Part shown: positions 16,629 to 26,332 of the stretch, one piece after another
Position numbering within the stretch: the stretch's first letter is position 1
Layout of the letters: every line of letters starts with the position of its first letter
Assembly: GCA_013215815.1 (NCBI GenBank)
Contig: JABSQP010000003.1
Coordinates: 1 to 64,000, forward strand
Source: Alphaproteobacteria bacterium
Lineage (GTDB): Bacteria > Pseudomonadota > Alphaproteobacteria > Micavibrionales > Micavibrionaceae
DNA length: 64,000 nucleotides
Reading direction: 5' to 3'
The notes under the pieces: model-generated
Seen by the model: only the letters and a program-made list of their open reading frames with translations
The model's database searches: none
Told to the model about the DNA's origin: nothing
Position numbers and translations under genes: made by a program

Positions 16629-18731
16629 TTATGTACCAAATACATTCGCAATAACGGCCACCAACAAGATCGCAACAATGTTCGCAATCTTAATCAGTGG
16701 GTTCACCGCAGGACCAGCTGTATCCTTGTATGGATCGCCAACAGTATCACCTGTTACCGCAGCATGGTGAGCATCAGAGCCCTTCCCGCCGTGATTACCA
16801 TCCTCGATATACTTCTTGGCATTATCCCAAGCACCACCACCGGCAGTCATTGAGATCGCAACAAAGATACCTGTCACAATTGTACCCATAAGAAGCGCAC
16901 CAAGTGCTTCAAAGGCAGCAACAGGGCTTCCACTCAAACCAAGAACAACGAAGTACAAGATCACTGGAGCCAACACAGGAAGAAGTGATGGAACAATCAT
17001 CTCTTTGATCGCAGCTTTCGTTAGAAGGTCAACAGCTTTACCGTATTCAGGCTTCGCCTTACCATCCATGATACCTTTGATCTCTTTGAACTGACGACGC
17101 ACTTCTACAACAACGCTTGCCGCCGCGCGACCAACAGCTGTCATAGACATCGCACCGAATAGGTATGGCAACATACCACCGATAAATAGACCAATCACAA
17201 CAAATGGATTTTGAAGCGAGAACGTCATCTCCGGCAAGTTCGGCATGTAGTGCGCGATCTCTTCGGTAAAGGCAGCAAAAAGAACGAGCGCTGCCAGACC
17301 TGCAGATCCGATAGCATATCCTTTTGTTACAGCCTTCGTTGTATTACCAACAGCGTCCAAAGCGTCTGTTGTATTACGAACTTTCTCAGGCAAGCCTGCC
17401 ATCTCCGCAATACCACCAGCGTTATCAGTCACTGGGCCGTAAGCATCAAGCGCCACAACCATACCAGCCATAGATAGCATCGTAGTTGCCGCAATCGCGA
17501 TACCGAATAGACCAGCAAAGTTAAACGCCAGATAGATACCGACACAAATCAAGATCACTGGTAGAGCCGTTGCTTCCATAGAAACAGCCAAGCCCTGGAT
17601 CACGTTTGTGCCGTGACCTGTCTCAGAAGCTTTCGCGACTTCTTGCACAGGACGGTGCTCTGTCCCTGTATAGTACTCCGTAATCCAGACGATCACGCCT
17701 GTCACACCAAGACCAACTAAAATACAGTGAACGATATCTTTCAAAGTGATAACACCTTCACCATCAGCAAGTTCGTACTCAGTCTCTAGCCCCATGTTCG
17801 CTAATAGAACAAGAACTAAGAGCAATGAGAACACACCGCTGGCAATGAACCCTTTATAAAGGGCGCCCATGATGTTTTGTTTTCTGCCCAAGCGAACAAA
17901 GAAAACCCCGGCAATAGAACCGAGGATACATAGACCACCAATAATAAGAGGAAGCATCATCATTGTTTCTTGCGCACTAGCCGCAAACACGCTGTATGCA
18001 ATCAACATCGTCGCAACCACAGTCACGGCATATGTTTCAAACAAATCAGCAGCCATACCGGCACAATCCCCAACGTTATCCCCAACGTTATCCGCAATCA
18101 CTGCAGGATTACGCGGGTCATCTTCAGGAATACCAGCCTCGACTTTACCAACAAGATCCGCACCAACGTCAGCACCTTTTGTAAAGATACCGCCGCCAAG
18201 ACGTGCAAAAATGGAAATCAATGACGCACCAAAACCAAGACCAACAAGAGCCTCTAATGCTTCACGTAAACCAAAGCCCATTTCTTCAGTTAGGACATAG
18301 TAATAACCAGCCACACCCATCAAACCAAGACCAACAACAAGCATCCCTGTAATTGCTCCTGACTTAAATGAAACGTTCAAAGCTTTTTCCAAGCTTTCCT
18401 TTGCCGCCTGTGTTGTCCGAACATTGGCTTTCACAGATACATTCATTCCAATGTATCCTGCTGCGCCTGATAAAACGGCGCCAATAACAAATCCGACAGC
18501 AACATGCCATCCAAGCAAGAAATATAGAATAACCGCTACAGCCATCCCTACTTTTGCGATTGTTGAATATTGGCGATTAAGATAAGCGCGCGCACCCTCT
18601 TGAATAGCGCCAGCAATTTCTTGCATTTTTTTATTACCTGCATCACTGGACAGCACCTGCCTTGACCACAACTGGCCAAAGATCAGCGCCGCGACAATAC
18701 AGCAGGCTATCATTAGATAGGCTTCAATCAT
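16629..18731 (-). CDS. hppA: Proton-pumping membrane pyrophosphatase, K+-independent type
   Basis: A 700-residue, roughly 16-helix integral membrane enzyme that hydrolyses pyrophosphate and pumps H+. Substrate and metal motifs are [58 protein letters not shown] and [15 protein letters not shown] with [15 protein letters not shown]. The stretch [19 protein letters not shown] has Lys where K+-dependent enzymes have Ala, and Thr three residues on, the established signature of K+-independent enzymes. The family start MIEAYLM is used. The gene stands alone, ending at a bidirectional terminator. It recovers energy from biosynthetic PPi. Confidence 0.97.
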   Translation of the reverse strand: MIEAYLMIACCIVAALIFGQLWSRQVLSSDAGNKKMQEIAGAIQEGARAYLNRQYSTIAKVGMAVAVILYFLLGWHVAVGFVIGAVLSGAAGYIGMNVSVKANVRTTQAAKESLEKALNVSFKSGAITGMLVVGLGLMGVAGYYYVLTEEMGFGLREALEALVGLGFGASLISIFARLGGGIFTKGADVGADLVGKVEAGIPEDDPRNPAVIADNVGDNVGDCAGMAADLFETYAVTVVATMLIAYSVFAASAQETMMMLPLIIGGLCILGSIAGVFFVRLGRKQNIMGALYKGFIASGVFSLLLVLVLLANMGLETEYELADGEGVITLKDIVHCILVGLGVTGVIVWITEYYTGTEHRPVQEVAKASETGHGTNVIQGLAVSMEATALPVILICVGIYLAFNFAGLFGIAIAATTMLSMAGMVVALDAYGPVTDNAGGIAEMAGLPEKVRNTTDALDAVGNTTKAVTKGYAIGSAGLAALVLFAAFTEEIAHYMPNLPEMTFSLQNPFVVIGLFIGGMLPYLFGAMSMTAVGRAAASVVVEVRRQFKEIKGIMDGKAKPEYGKAVDLLTKAAIKEMIVPSLLPVLAPVILYFVVLGLSGSPVAAFEALGALLMGTIVTGIFVAISMTAGGGAWDNAKKYIEDGNHGGKGSDAHHAAVTGDTVGDPYKDTAGPAVNPLIKIANIVAILLVAVIANVFGT

Positions 18732-18872
18732 GTCGAAGATCTCCTCTTCTTTTCTAGGATTACTTAAGTTTGATAGAGAAATTTATAACAAAAAATCTCT
18801 AGCTAAAGATGGTGGGTAATTTTATAAGTCCTGGCAAGGATTTAGAGAAAGTTTTCCAGAAATAGACATAAT

Positions 18873-18906
18873 AAAAAACCCAGCGTCTCATTCCTGAGTG
18901 CCGGGT
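18873..18906 (-). terminator. Rho-independent terminator of the fliL-like gene
   Basis: Imperfect stem ACCC.GCG.CTCA paired with TGAG.GC.GGGT around a TTCC loop (18878-18906), followed on the minus strand by TTTTTT. It lies about 77 bases after the fliL-like stop. Confidence 0.7.
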
Positions 18907-18982
18907 CTTTGTGATCCTGAAGTTGTTCTATGCTTAAGTAAATATCTGTATAAATATGAACATTCAAAGATCGGAGGAATTC

Positions 18983-19471
18983 TTAAATTGGTTTTTGCTG
19001 CACCACCTGTAGTAAAACGTCATTCACTTGATGTTCACCAAGAACCTTTGTCGTCACGCGATTCAAACGCGCTTTGAGTTGATCAACCTTAATCACGCCA
19101 CCTTGTAACGATGCCTTGCGGTTCAATACACCATACATATCCTGAATAAATGCATCTTTGAGACGTGGCGCATACATTTCAGCGCGCTCTGCTGCCTGAT
19201 CATTGTTAACCTCAAGAGCAACAACTAGTGTTACAACTTGAGACACACCTGAATTATCTAAAATTGGTAGAACTAAAGGCTCTAACTTTACGAACTGAAG
19301 GTTTTTTGCCTCCTCTTTTGCATTCTTGGCCTTTTTCATTTCTCGTGCTTTTGCAATCTCATCCATAGGTCCGGCTGATGCAACAGCTTGATTCTGAAAG
19401 AAAAAGTAACCACCCGCGGCGCCACCGCCTGCAAGTAGTAATGCTGAGAATATAATTAAAACAAACTTCAT
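18983..19471 (-). CDS. fliL: Flagellar basal body-associated protein FliL
   Basis: A 162-residue single-pass inner-membrane protein associated with the stator and flagellar base. The chosen start gives MKFVLIIFSALLLAGGGAAG, a membrane anchor, with AGGGG shortly upstream. A GTG at 19528 would add 19 polar residues. The periplasmic domain has FVKLEPLVLPILDNSGVSQV, ALEVNNDQAAERAEMYAPRL and KDAFIQDMYGVL, then DQLKARLNRVTTKVLGEHQV, the FliL pattern. It is monocistronic here, apart from the main flagellar operons, but in the same window as motA and motB. Confidence 0.85.
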   Translation of the reverse strand: MKFVLIIFSALLLAGGGAAGGYFFFQNQAVASAGPMDEIAKAREMKKAKNAKEEAKNLQFVKLEPLVLPILDNSGVSQVVTLVVALEVNNDQAAERAEMYAPRLKDAFIQDMYGVLNRKASLQGGVIKVDQLKARLNRVTTKVLGEHQVNDVLLQVVQQKPI

Positions 19472-19654
19472 CTTGACCCCTGTAAATCCATTCCTGGAGT
19501 GCCTTTTAACCGTGTTCTTATCTGGCACTCTTTAAGATTACTCAAAAAAGGTTAACAATTGGTGTACAAATCTTGTTTTTTTCTTTGTTTTTCAACTGGT
19601 TACGGAGGCATGCACTTGACCAAAGTCAATTTTCATAAGGCTTAAGATACGAAA

Positions 19655-19683
19655 CAGGGTATACAGACAAGCCGTATACCCTG
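19655..19683 (-). terminator. Hairpin terminator of the thioredoxin-like gene
   Basis: Perfect ten-base stem CAGGGTATAC/GTATACCCTG with a nine-base loop, 27 bases after the stop of the thioredoxin-like gene. The following minus-strand sequence TTTCGT is only modestly T-rich. Confidence 0.6.
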
Positions 19684-19710
19684 CTCTTTCGTCGTTATTC
19701 TGCTGTTTTT

Positions 19711-20148
19711 CTAGGATTTAACTATAGATGTTGCGAGTTTTGTCGCAATATCCTCAACTGTGTCATCTTTACCTAGTTTTTCTACGATTTCCCCATCGCT
19801 ATTCAAGAGCGTCACAAAGCCCGTTTTAGCACCAAACTTTTGCAATAACCCTGCTACATTCTCATCTTCAGCTAAGGCCTTACTTGCTTCAATCGTCTCT
19901 TTTGTCGTGAAATCAAGTCTTACAACTTCAATTTGATCCATGTTAATTGCCTGCATAGCCTCTTTCATCTTAGGCCCTAAAACCTTACAAGAACCGCAGT
20001 TATCGGAATGAAAAACGACGGCTTTCAATTTTGGAGCTGCCTCTTCCGAGACCATCGCATCCTTTTCCATCATCGTTTTTTCTTCCATTGCGTGAGACAC
20101 TGGCATAAACGCAAGTAGAGCGAAGGCCAAAGTAAGTAGTGATTTCAT
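19711..20148 (-). CDS. Periplasmic thioredoxin-like protein (CGSC)
   Basis: A 145-residue exported thiol-disulfide protein. The signal peptide MKSLLTLAFALLAFMPVSHA is followed by a Met/Glu/Lys-rich segment and a thioredoxin fold: AVVFHSDNCGSCKVLGPKM (active site CGSC), VVRLDFTTKE, then KFGAKTGFVTLLNSDGEIVEK. The cis-Pro expected before the last strand is replaced (AKTGFVTLL), which is unusual. A redox or metal-delivery role is likely; the partner is unknown. It has its own hairpin terminator. Confidence 0.75.
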   Translation of the reverse strand: MKSLLTLAFALLAFMPVSHAMEEKTMMEKDAMVSEEAAPKLKAVVFHSDNCGSCKVLGPKMKEAMQAINMDQIEVVRLDFTTKETIEASKALAEDENVAGLLQKFGAKTGFVTLLNSDGEIVEKLGKDDTVEDIATKLATSIVKS

Positions 20149-20244
20149 ATGTTTTCTCCTGAATAAGTCGTATTAAAAAAGTGCGTAATCAGGAAAGCAT
20201 TCGCCGTCCTAACAAAGATCGTTACATTTTTCAGGAGAATTGTT

Positions 20245-20763
20245 TTAGCGCGTTGTTTCTCTGACACCATCAAGAACAGCGTTCACAAGCTTCACTTCTG
20301 CATCGTCATAAAAGGCGCGCGCAGCGTGGAGATAATCATTTATAATGATGGGCGCATCAATTGATTGGTGCACCATCAATTCAAATGCACCGCAAATGAA
20401 TAGAGAATGAAGAAGTGGCTCAGCGCTTTTATCTGCCTTTTCTTCATCTTTCGCACCGCGATTTGCCTGCACCATCTCATGTAGCTGATCAAAGTGGTTA
20501 AATACACCATCAACAATATCTTTAAACAATGGACCATCAGGCGTTACAAGTTCATCGCCGTCAATATCAATACCGCCAGCGCGATGTTCTAAAAACTCAG
20601 GTATTACTTCCTCGGGGGACTGCTTGTTCGATAGAATTTGATAAACAGCCTGCACAGCCAAAAGACGCGCAGCACTCTTACGTGCTTTTTGAGATCCAGT
20701 TTTGGATTTCTTTTGCGCAGCTTGGTCGCTTCCGGCTTCTATTACAGGCTGATTATCCGTCAT
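20245..20763 (-). CDS. nusB: Transcription antitermination factor NusB
   Basis: A 172-residue RNA-binding subunit of the rRNA antitermination complex. Motifs are SAARLLAVQAVYQIL and NDYLHAARAFYDDAEVKLVNAVLDGV at the C-terminus, as in NusB. The N-terminal 25 residues are a polar extension. It is last in the operon rpiB-glyA-nrdR-ribD-ribE-ribH-nusB, 27 bases after ribH. Confidence 0.95.
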   Translation of the reverse strand: MTDNQPVIEAGSDQAAQKKSKTGSQKARKSAARLLAVQAVYQILSNKQSPEEVIPEFLEHRAGGIDIDGDELVTPDGPLFKDIVDGVFNHFDQLHEMVQANRGAKDEEKADKSAEPLLHSLFICGAFELMVHQSIDAPIIINDYLHAARAFYDDAEVKLVNAVLDGVRETTR

Positions 20764-20790
20764 ATTCTTCTCTTATATATAAGCAGGCTT

Positions 20791-21282
20791 TTATGCCGCT
20801 GCCTTCTCTTGCATGAACTGCGCTCTATTTTCAAGCGTTTTCACACATGCATTGGCTGCTTCTTTGCCTTTCTTTTTGAAATGCTCGAAGAAGTATTGAT
20901 GGTGTTCTTCATGCTCATGGAAGTTATGAGGGGTCAAAACAACCGAAAGAATTGGCACATTTGTGTCCAACTGAACACGCATCATGCCATCAATTACTGT
21001 TGAAGCAACAAAGTCGTGACGGTAGATACCGCCGTTTACAACAAAGCCGCAGGCAACAATAATCGCATAATCACCTGTTTCGGCGATCCATTTCGATTGT
21101 AGCGGGATTTCAAGACTTCCTGGAACATCAAAGATCTCGATACGATCTGAAGAAATACCGTATTTCTCCATCTCAGCAATAAAGCTCTCACGCCCTTGCC
21201 CGACAATATCGTCGTGCCAAGCGGCCTGAATAAACGCGATCTTTTGGGAACCGAGTAGTTGGTTTGCAATCATCTGATTCAT
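20791..21282 (-). CDS. ribH: 6,7-dimethyl-8-ribityllumazine synthase, type II
   Basis: Condenses 5-amino-6-ribitylaminouracil with dihydroxybutanone phosphate. The 163 residues contain FIQAAWHDDIVGQGRESF, FDVPGSLEIPLQSKW and ACGFVVNGGIYRHDFVASTV, then IDGMMRVQLDTNVPILSVVL and TPHNFHEHEEHHQYFFEHFK. The VVLTPHNFHEH segment is that of type II (Brucella RibH2-like, decameric) lumazine synthase, not the common GVLTT type. The leader contains an FMN riboswitch. It lies between ribE and nusB. No ribBA is present here, so the other substrate enzyme must be encoded elsewhere. Confidence 0.94.
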   Translation of the reverse strand: MNQMIANQLLGSQKIAFIQAAWHDDIVGQGRESFIAEMEKYGISSDRIEIFDVPGSLEIPLQSKWIAETGDYAIIVACGFVVNGGIYRHDFVASTVIDGMMRVQLDTNVPILSVVLTPHNFHEHEEHHQYFFEHFKKKGKEAANACVKTLENRAQFMQEKAAA

Positions 21283-21373
21283 GGTTTTTCCTTTCTAAAT
21301 ATTTAACCAGAATCAGGGCATGTGAATAAGCCAGACCTGCCTAACAAGAACTGCCAGACAACCTCACTTAATC

Positions 21374-21515
21374 GCTCTCTTTCATCCGGACTGTAACCGT
21401 CGGCTCTGGCCTCTCACCAGATCTGCTTGACCCTTTACAAAAAATGCAAAGGCGCTCGCGGGCTCATATCTTACGATACATACCGCCGGTAGGGACTTTC
21501 ACCCTGCCCTGAGAA
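21374..21515 (-). promoter_or_regulatory. FMN riboswitch (RFN element) upstream of ribH
   Basis: The minus strand contains the conserved RFN sequence: TTCTCAGGGCAGGGTGAAAG, TCCCTACCGGCGGTA, AGCCCGCGAGCGCC, CAGATCTGGTGAGAG, GCCGACGGTTACAGTCCGGA and TGAAAGAGA. These form the P1-P6 junction. It ends about 90 bases before the ribH ATG and starts about 33 bases after the ribE stop, so it can repress ribH-nusB separately from the upstream ribD-ribE. The mechanism (termination or translational) is not resolved. Confidence 0.93.
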
Positions 21516-21548
21516 CTAAAATGGTTATAGATTATAGAAACGCAGCAA

Positions 21549-22142
21549 TCAAGCACGAACCTCAAGCATGCGCGCCATATAGCGTGCAAGCATATCGATC
21601 TCTAAGTGAATATCATCACCTTCGCTACGATCAGATAGAGTCGTTTGCTCCCATGTGTGTGGAATGATATTTACACCGAACTGATTGCCTTCAACTTCGT
21701 TGACGGTCAAAGAGATGCCATCCAATGAAACAGATCCTTTTGGCGCAATGAAACACGCGAGATCTTGAGGCACTTCAAACTTTAAACGATATGAATCACC
21801 ATCAGGCATCACCCTGATCAATTTTGCGAGGCCATCAACATGGCCGGAAACAATATGCCCGCCGAGTTCATCTCCAACTTTTAGCGCACGTTCTAGGTTA
21901 ACACGTGAACCTTCGTCCCAATCACCAATCGTTGTCTTTGAGATACTCTCTGCCGACACATCAACAAAGAAAACGTTATCTTTCTTTTCTACTACAGTCA
22001 GGCAGCACCCTGAACACGCAATGGAGGCTCCCATATCGACGCTTGATAGATCATAAGCCGTTTCAATGCCAAGGCGCACGTCACCAGCCTCTTTATCAAC
22101 GCTCTTTACTGTACCAATATCTGTAATAATTCCTGTAAACAT
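21549..22142 (-). CDS. ribE: Riboflavin synthase alpha chain
   Basis: Dismutates lumazine to riboflavin. It has 197 residues and two lumazine-binding repeats. The first starts MFTGIITDIGTV with SIACSGCCLTVVE; the second has GGHIVSGHVDG, then FIAPKGSVSLDGISLTVNEV. The C-terminal trimerisation helix contains HLEIDMLARYMARML. Upstream ribD ends 12 bases before its start; downstream is the FMN riboswitch of ribH. Normal length. Confidence 0.97.
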   Translation of the reverse strand: MFTGIITDIGTVKSVDKEAGDVRLGIETAYDLSSVDMGASIACSGCCLTVVEKKDNVFFVDVSAESISKTTIGDWDEGSRVNLERALKVGDELGGHIVSGHVDGLAKLIRVMPDGDSYRLKFEVPQDLACFIAPKGSVSLDGISLTVNEVEGNQFGVNIIPHTWEQTTLSDRSEGDDIHLEIDMLARYMARMLEVRA

Positions 22143-22154
22143 AGCGGCACCCTA

Positions 22155-23249
22155 TTATGCTCTTTCATAAATATCCAGCATATCTTTGCCTAAAGATCGG
22201 CTTTCAACGTGATTTAAATTTATCATTTTATCTAAAGAGCTTATTTGCATTTCTGAAACTGAATTCTTCGCATCAGAACCAAGAAGCGTACGGGCACGAA
22301 ACCATAAAAGACGATCAAACAAATCAATTTTTAGAAAGCTTGTTACAACCTCCGCACCACCTTCAACAAGCACACTTGTGAGACCTTCTTCGGTGAGTGC
22401 CTTTAATGCGGCCTGTAAATCCACTCTATCGTTTTTCTTTGGTACGGTTATAATTTTTGCACCGCGTTGAATAAGATGATCGGCCTCAGAAACATCACAA
22501 GCAGTTAAAATCCAAACAGGATTTTCTTTTGTATTTTTAAAGAGTTGTTCATCATCTTTAAGTTTTAAGTTTGTATCAAGAACGATACGTACACCCTGAT
22601 GATTAAACCCAGGCACACGCGCCGTCAGTGATGGGTTATCTGCAAGCACAGTATTAACGCCCACTAAAATCGCATCATGTTGCGCGCGCTCTATATGCGC
22701 AAACCCGCGCGCCGCACTGCCCGTAATCCACTTTGATTCACCGGCCTGTGTTGCAATTTTACTGTCCAGCGTCGACGCCGTCTTTAATGTAATGAGCGGA
22801 CGTCTGCTTTCCTGTTTTAAAAAATACCCTTTATTTGCAGTGCGCACTTCTTCTTCAAGAACGCTGACAACAACATCAATACCCGCATCTTTCAACATTG
22901 CTACACCACGGCCAGAAACACGATCATCAGGATCAAGCGTTCCAATAACAACACGCGCTACTCCTGCATTAGTAAGAGCTACGACACATGGCGGTGTTTT
23001 CCCATGGTGTGAGCATGGTTCCAACGTTACGTAGGCAATCGCTCCTTTAGCCTTCTCACCAGCTTCCAATAAAGCAGCTGCTTCAGCATGTGGTCTTCCG
23101 CCATCGGCCGTCCTGGCGCGAGCAATGATTTTCCCCTCTTTAACAAGGACACATCCAACCGTAGGGTTCGGCCATGTGCGCCCCAATCCCGTGCGCGCCA
23201 AATTAAGCGCGGAGCGCATGTGCCAGATATCAGCATCTGTAACTGTCAT
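22155..23249 (-). CDS. ribD: Bifunctional riboflavin deaminase-reductase
   Basis: N-terminal deaminase and C-terminal reductase of riboflavin synthesis, 364 residues. The deaminase zinc site is GGRPHAEAAAL with VTLEPCSHHGKTPPC. The reductase begins near residue 150 (RPLITLKTASTLDSKIAT) with WITGSAARG, ARVPGFNHQGVRIVLDTNLK and LVEGGAEVVTSFL. The start overlaps the nrdR stop, so translation is probably coupled. It is followed by ribE. Confidence 0.97.
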   Translation of the reverse strand: MTVTDADIWHMRSALNLARTGLGRTWPNPTVGCVLVKEGKIIARARTADGGRPHAEAAALLEAGEKAKGAIAYVTLEPCSHHGKTPPCVVALTNAGVARVVIGTLDPDDRVSGRGVAMLKDAGIDVVVSVLEEEVRTANKGYFLKQESRRPLITLKTASTLDSKIATQAGESKWITGSAARGFAHIERAQHDAILVGVNTVLADNPSLTARVPGFNHQGVRIVLDTNLKLKDDEQLFKNTKENPVWILTACDVSEADHLIQRGAKIITVPKKNDRVDLQAALKALTEEGLTSVLVEGGAEVVTSFLKIDLFDRLLWFRARTLLGSDAKNSVSEMQISSLDKMINLNHVESRSLGKDMLDIYERA

Positions 23250-23716
23250 TATTTCTGCTGCGCCTGCAGCTCACGCACATTTTCAAGGAATGAGTTGAAG
23301 TCTTCAGGATTACGGAAGTCTTTATACACTGATGTGTAACGAATATACCCAACCAGATCGAGTTGCACGAGCGCATTCATCACAAGCTCACCAATGCGTT
23401 CTGCCTGCACCTCCTGCTCCCCTTCACTCTCTAACTGGCGAACTATACCGCTCGCAGCTTTTTCAATTGCCGTCATTTCAACTGGGCGTTTACGCAAGGC
23501 AACACTCATGGAGCGAATGATTTTGTCACGGTCAAAGACCTGCTGACGCCCATCCGACTTTACAACAATAAGATCACGAAGCTGAACCCGCTCAAACGTT
23601 GTAAAGCGACCACCACAAGCATTACACGCACGGCGGCGGCGGATAGCATGATTATCCTCCGCCGGACGTGAATCCTTTACTTGCGTATCTTCGCTATTAC
23701 AGAACGGACAACGCAT
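23249..23716 (-). CDS. nrdR: Transcriptional repressor NrdR
   Basis: A 155-residue nucleotide-sensing repressor of ribonucleotide reductase genes. The N-terminal zinc ribbon is [18 protein letters not shown] and [16 protein letters not shown]. The ATP-cone follows: [27 protein letters not shown], then [20 protein letters not shown]. It lies nine bases after glyA and overlaps ribD, the conserved alphaproteobacterial order. Confidence 0.97.
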   Translation of the reverse strand: MRCPFCNSEDTQVKDSRPAEDNHAIRRRRACNACGGRFTTFERVQLRDLIVVKSDGRQQVFDRDKIIRSMSVALRKRPVEMTAIEKAASGIVRQLESEGEQEVQAERIGELVMNALVQLDLVGYIRYTSVYKDFRNPEDFNSFLENVRELQAQQK

Positions 23717-23725
23717 ATAAAAACC

Positions 23726-25039
23726 TTAAATTGTTGCGCCTTCGTATACAGGGAAACGATCACAAAGCGCTTTAACTTTAGCTCTCACTGATGCCTCTAC
23801 TTCAGCATTGCCTTCTTCGCCATTTGCAGCAAGACCATCAACAACCTCAAGGATCAGTTTACCGATTTCCTGCCATTCTGCTGTACCGAAGCCACGTGTT
23901 GTGCCCGCTGGTGTACCCAAACGAATACCTGACGTCACAAATGGCTTTTCAGGATCATTTGGCACCGCGTTTTTGTTACATGTAATACCTGCATGCTCTA
24001 ACGCTTGGTCCGCAGCCTTACCTGTAATGCCCTTTGGACGAAGGTCGACCAGCATCATGTGACAATCAGTACCATCAGAAACGATATCCAAACCGCCTTC
24101 TTTCAGTGTCGCAGCCAATGTGCGCGCGTTATCAACAATCGCTTGTGCGTATGCTTTAAACTCTGGCTGAGCTGCTTCACCGAAAGCAACAGCTTTTGCC
24201 GCAATCACATGCTCCAGCGGCCCACCTTGTAGACCAGGAAAGATTGCAGATTTAAGCTTTTTCGCTAGATCTTCATCATTTGTCATGATCGCGCCGCCAC
24301 GTGGGCCACGAAGTGTTTTATGCGTTGTTGTTGTGACAACATGTGCGTGCGGGAAAGGGTTCGGGTAAGAACCGCCAACGATTAAGCCCGCATAGTGCGC
24401 CACATCAGCAAATAGATAAGCGCCAATTTTATCTGCAATTTCACGGAAGCGTTTAAAATCAATCGTACGAGAGTAAGCAGATGCGCCCGCAATAATCATT
24501 TTAGGCTTATGCTCAACTGCAATTTTCTCAACTTCATCCATATCAATGAGACCTTCATCATTGATACCGTAAGTCACAGCTTCAAACCATTTACCGGAGA
24601 AGTTCACCGGACAACCATGCGTTAAATGACCACCATGTGCCAAATCCATACCTAAATATTTATCACCTGGCTGAAGAAGCGCCATAAACACACCTAGATT
24701 TGCATTCGCGCCTGAGTGCGGTTGAACGTTTGCGAAGTCACAACCGAAAAGCTTACACAAACGATCAATCGCCAATTGTTCTGTCACATCAACGTGCTCA
24801 CAACCTTGATAGTAGCGCTTCTTTGGGTAACCTTCTGCGTATTTATTTGTTAGCACCGAGCCCTGTGCCTGAAGCACGGCCTTTGACACAATGTTTTCAG
24901 AAGCAATCAACTCGATCTGATCTTGTTGACGCGCTAGTTCTCCCGTAATCGCGTTATACACTTCAGCATCCATCTCTTTCAGATCGGCTGTGAAGTATGT
25001 ATCCGCCATATAGTCTTTTTTTTCTGCTGTGTTGCTCAT
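23726..25039 (-). CDS. glyA: Serine hydroxymethyltransferase
   Basis: PLP enzyme exchanging serine and glycine while charging tetrahydrofolate. It has 437 residues. PLP lysine in [16 protein letters not shown]. Other motifs are [54 protein letters not shown] and [13 protein letters not shown]. It is 15 bases downstream of rpiB and nine bases upstream of nrdR in one operon. It feeds one-carbon units alongside folP/folK and purE/purK elsewhere in the window. Confidence 0.98.
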   Translation of the reverse strand: MSNTAEKKDYMADTYFTADLKEMDAEVYNAITGELARQQDQIELIASENIVSKAVLQAQGSVLTNKYAEGYPKKRYYQGCEHVDVTEQLAIDRLCKLFGCDFANVQPHSGANANLGVFMALLQPGDKYLGMDLAHGGHLTHGCPVNFSGKWFEAVTYGINDEGLIDMDEVEKIAVEHKPKMIIAGASAYSRTIDFKRFREIADKIGAYLFADVAHYAGLIVGGSYPNPFPHAHVVTTTTHKTLRGPRGGAIMTNDEDLAKKLKSAIFPGLQGGPLEHVIAAKAVAFGEAAQPEFKAYAQAIVDNARTLAATLKEGGLDIVSDGTDCHMMLVDLRPKGITGKAADQALEHAGITCNKNAVPNDPEKPFVTSGIRLGTPAGTTRGFGTAEWQEIGKLILEVVDGLAANGEEGNAEVEASVRAKVKALCDRFPVYEGATI

Positions 25040-25054
25040 AGTTTTCTCCTCTAT

Positions 25055-25483
25055 TTAATCTTCAATCTTATCGATGCGGCGTAGGTGGCGACCGCCTTCA
25101 AATTCTGTTTCCAAGAATGTCTTTACAATGTCCAGCGCAGCCTCTGTGCCGATCAAACGCTCGCCAAGGCAAAGAACATTCGCATCATTATGCTCACGTG
25201 TTAGGCGTGCCATTGTTGTGTTCATACAAAGTGCAGCGCGGATATTTTCATGGCGGTTACACGCAATAGAAATACCAATACCTGTACCGCAAATCGCAAT
25301 ACCATAATCTGCATCACCATCAGCGACTGTTTCTGCTAAAGCATGTCCAAAATCGGGATAATCAACGGATGTTTTGGCATCATCCGTGCCTAAATCGACC
25401 CAATCCAAATCAAAACTGTCTTTTAAAAATTCTTTGAGGACGTAGCCCCCATGATCACTTGTGATTGCGACTTTTAATTTCAT
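25055..25483 (-). CDS. rpiB: Ribose-5-phosphate isomerase B
   Basis: Interconverts ribose-5-phosphate and ribulose-5-phosphate, 142 residues. Signature parts are AITSDHGGYVLKEFLKDSF, DYPDFGHALAETVADG, AICGTGIGISIACNRHENIR with the catalytic Cys in ICGTGIG, AALCMNTTMARLTREHNDAN and VLCLGERLIGTE. First gene of the riboflavin/one-carbon operon; ribulose-5-phosphate is a precursor for the riboflavin pathway. Confidence 0.96.
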   Translation of the reverse strand: MKLKVAITSDHGGYVLKEFLKDSFDLDWVDLGTDDAKTSVDYPDFGHALAETVADGDADYGIAICGTGIGISIACNRHENIRAALCMNTTMARLTREHNDANVLCLGERLIGTEAALDIVKTFLETEFEGGRHLRRIDKIED

Positions 25484-25556
25484 AGCAGAGTTATAGGGTT
25501 TATGCGGGTTTTATGCAATAAATAAAATGATTATTACAAAAAATTATTAGGACAAT

Positions 25557-26195
25557 TTAAATAGCAAAGCTTCCATAAGAATCCGCTTGAACATCAGAGA
25601 TTGGAACCATGCCATGCGCAATAAAAGGTTGATCAAATAGAACGTTCAAAGATTCAAAATCAGGCTTATTGCCGCGCAGTATGGTACCAACAGCATAATT
25701 ATAAAAACGTTGTAATTCTCTGATTGTTTTAGCCTCCCCTCGAACAAAATCAGCATTCCCTAGATGTGGCTTTTGGTCACCGTATGCACTAACTTCTTCC
25801 CAACGCTTTCCATCCATACACAAAGATTTTAAACATTTTTGTAAAGACACGGTTTGCAAACTACCCCAATTACTAACTTCATAATCTAAGTAAATGTGTG
25901 GGTTTTTATCTTGGTTTTTCCACTCTGGGTAATCCCCACGCGCAAAGTGAGTGTAAACATGCACTCTGACATCACTTTCTTCGTCTAGATAACGAACCGC
26001 TCTTGCAACCATTTCCTCACCATCGTGAAGTATAAATCGTTCTGCGCGATGTTCAGGTAAATAGGTTAGAACACGGCCATTAGCCAGTTCAAATCTTATC
26101 CAATGGCCCTTTTTCCAAGGGTCACCTTCCAGCAGCTTTGGGTACCCTTGAGCATGTTGAGCCTGTTCGAAAAATCTTTGTAAATTATTTTACAT
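25557..26195 (-). CDS. Orphan protein with a TAA as its second codon (about 210 codons)
   Basis: From 25557 the frame stays open up to 26189. It includes NNLQRFFEQAQHAQGYPKLL, DPWKKGHWIRFELANGRVLT and HRAERFILHDGEEMVARAVR before the first internal Met (26012). There is no usable ATG, GTG or TTG in this 60-codon stretch. An in-frame ATG at 26193-26195, six bases below a near-consensus promoter, is followed immediately by TAA. The simplest reading is one nonsense change at codon 2 of a leaderless gene. If the TAA is real, only a shortened product from 26012 remains. Function unknown; the C-terminal part has YDYxVGTILRG-like and PFIAHGMVPISDV segments. Confidence 0.6.
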
Positions 26196-26201
26196 ATAGC
26201 T

Positions 26202-26230
26202 GTATTAGGCGCCTACGATCATTATGTCAA
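26202..26230 (-). promoter_or_regulatory. Near-consensus promoter TTGACA-17-TAATAC
   Basis: Minus-strand TTGACA (26225-26230), spacer of 17 beginning TAAT, TAATAC (26202-26207), then six bases to an ATG at 26195. It is the strongest member of the repeated promoter set. Confidence 0.65.
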
Positions 26231-26332
26231 GAAATACAATCCCCCTTGAAAAAGGCCAAAAAATGCCTTAATTGTTTTTTAACATAATTAACCCATAATA
26301 CAGTAGCAGAAATGTTAGCTTAAGGAGCAATC

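Noticed and set aside
17869..18300. Open frame of 143 codons on the plus strand inside hppA
   Set aside because: Antisense to a strongly conserved gene; low-complexity translation with no start context. A shadow of codon bias.
26260..26320. TTGACATAAT-type promoter for the 26333 gene
   Set aside because: A TTAACATAAT sequence is present, but the nearest -10-like box is only about 11 bases away and the gene has a normal ribosome binding site.
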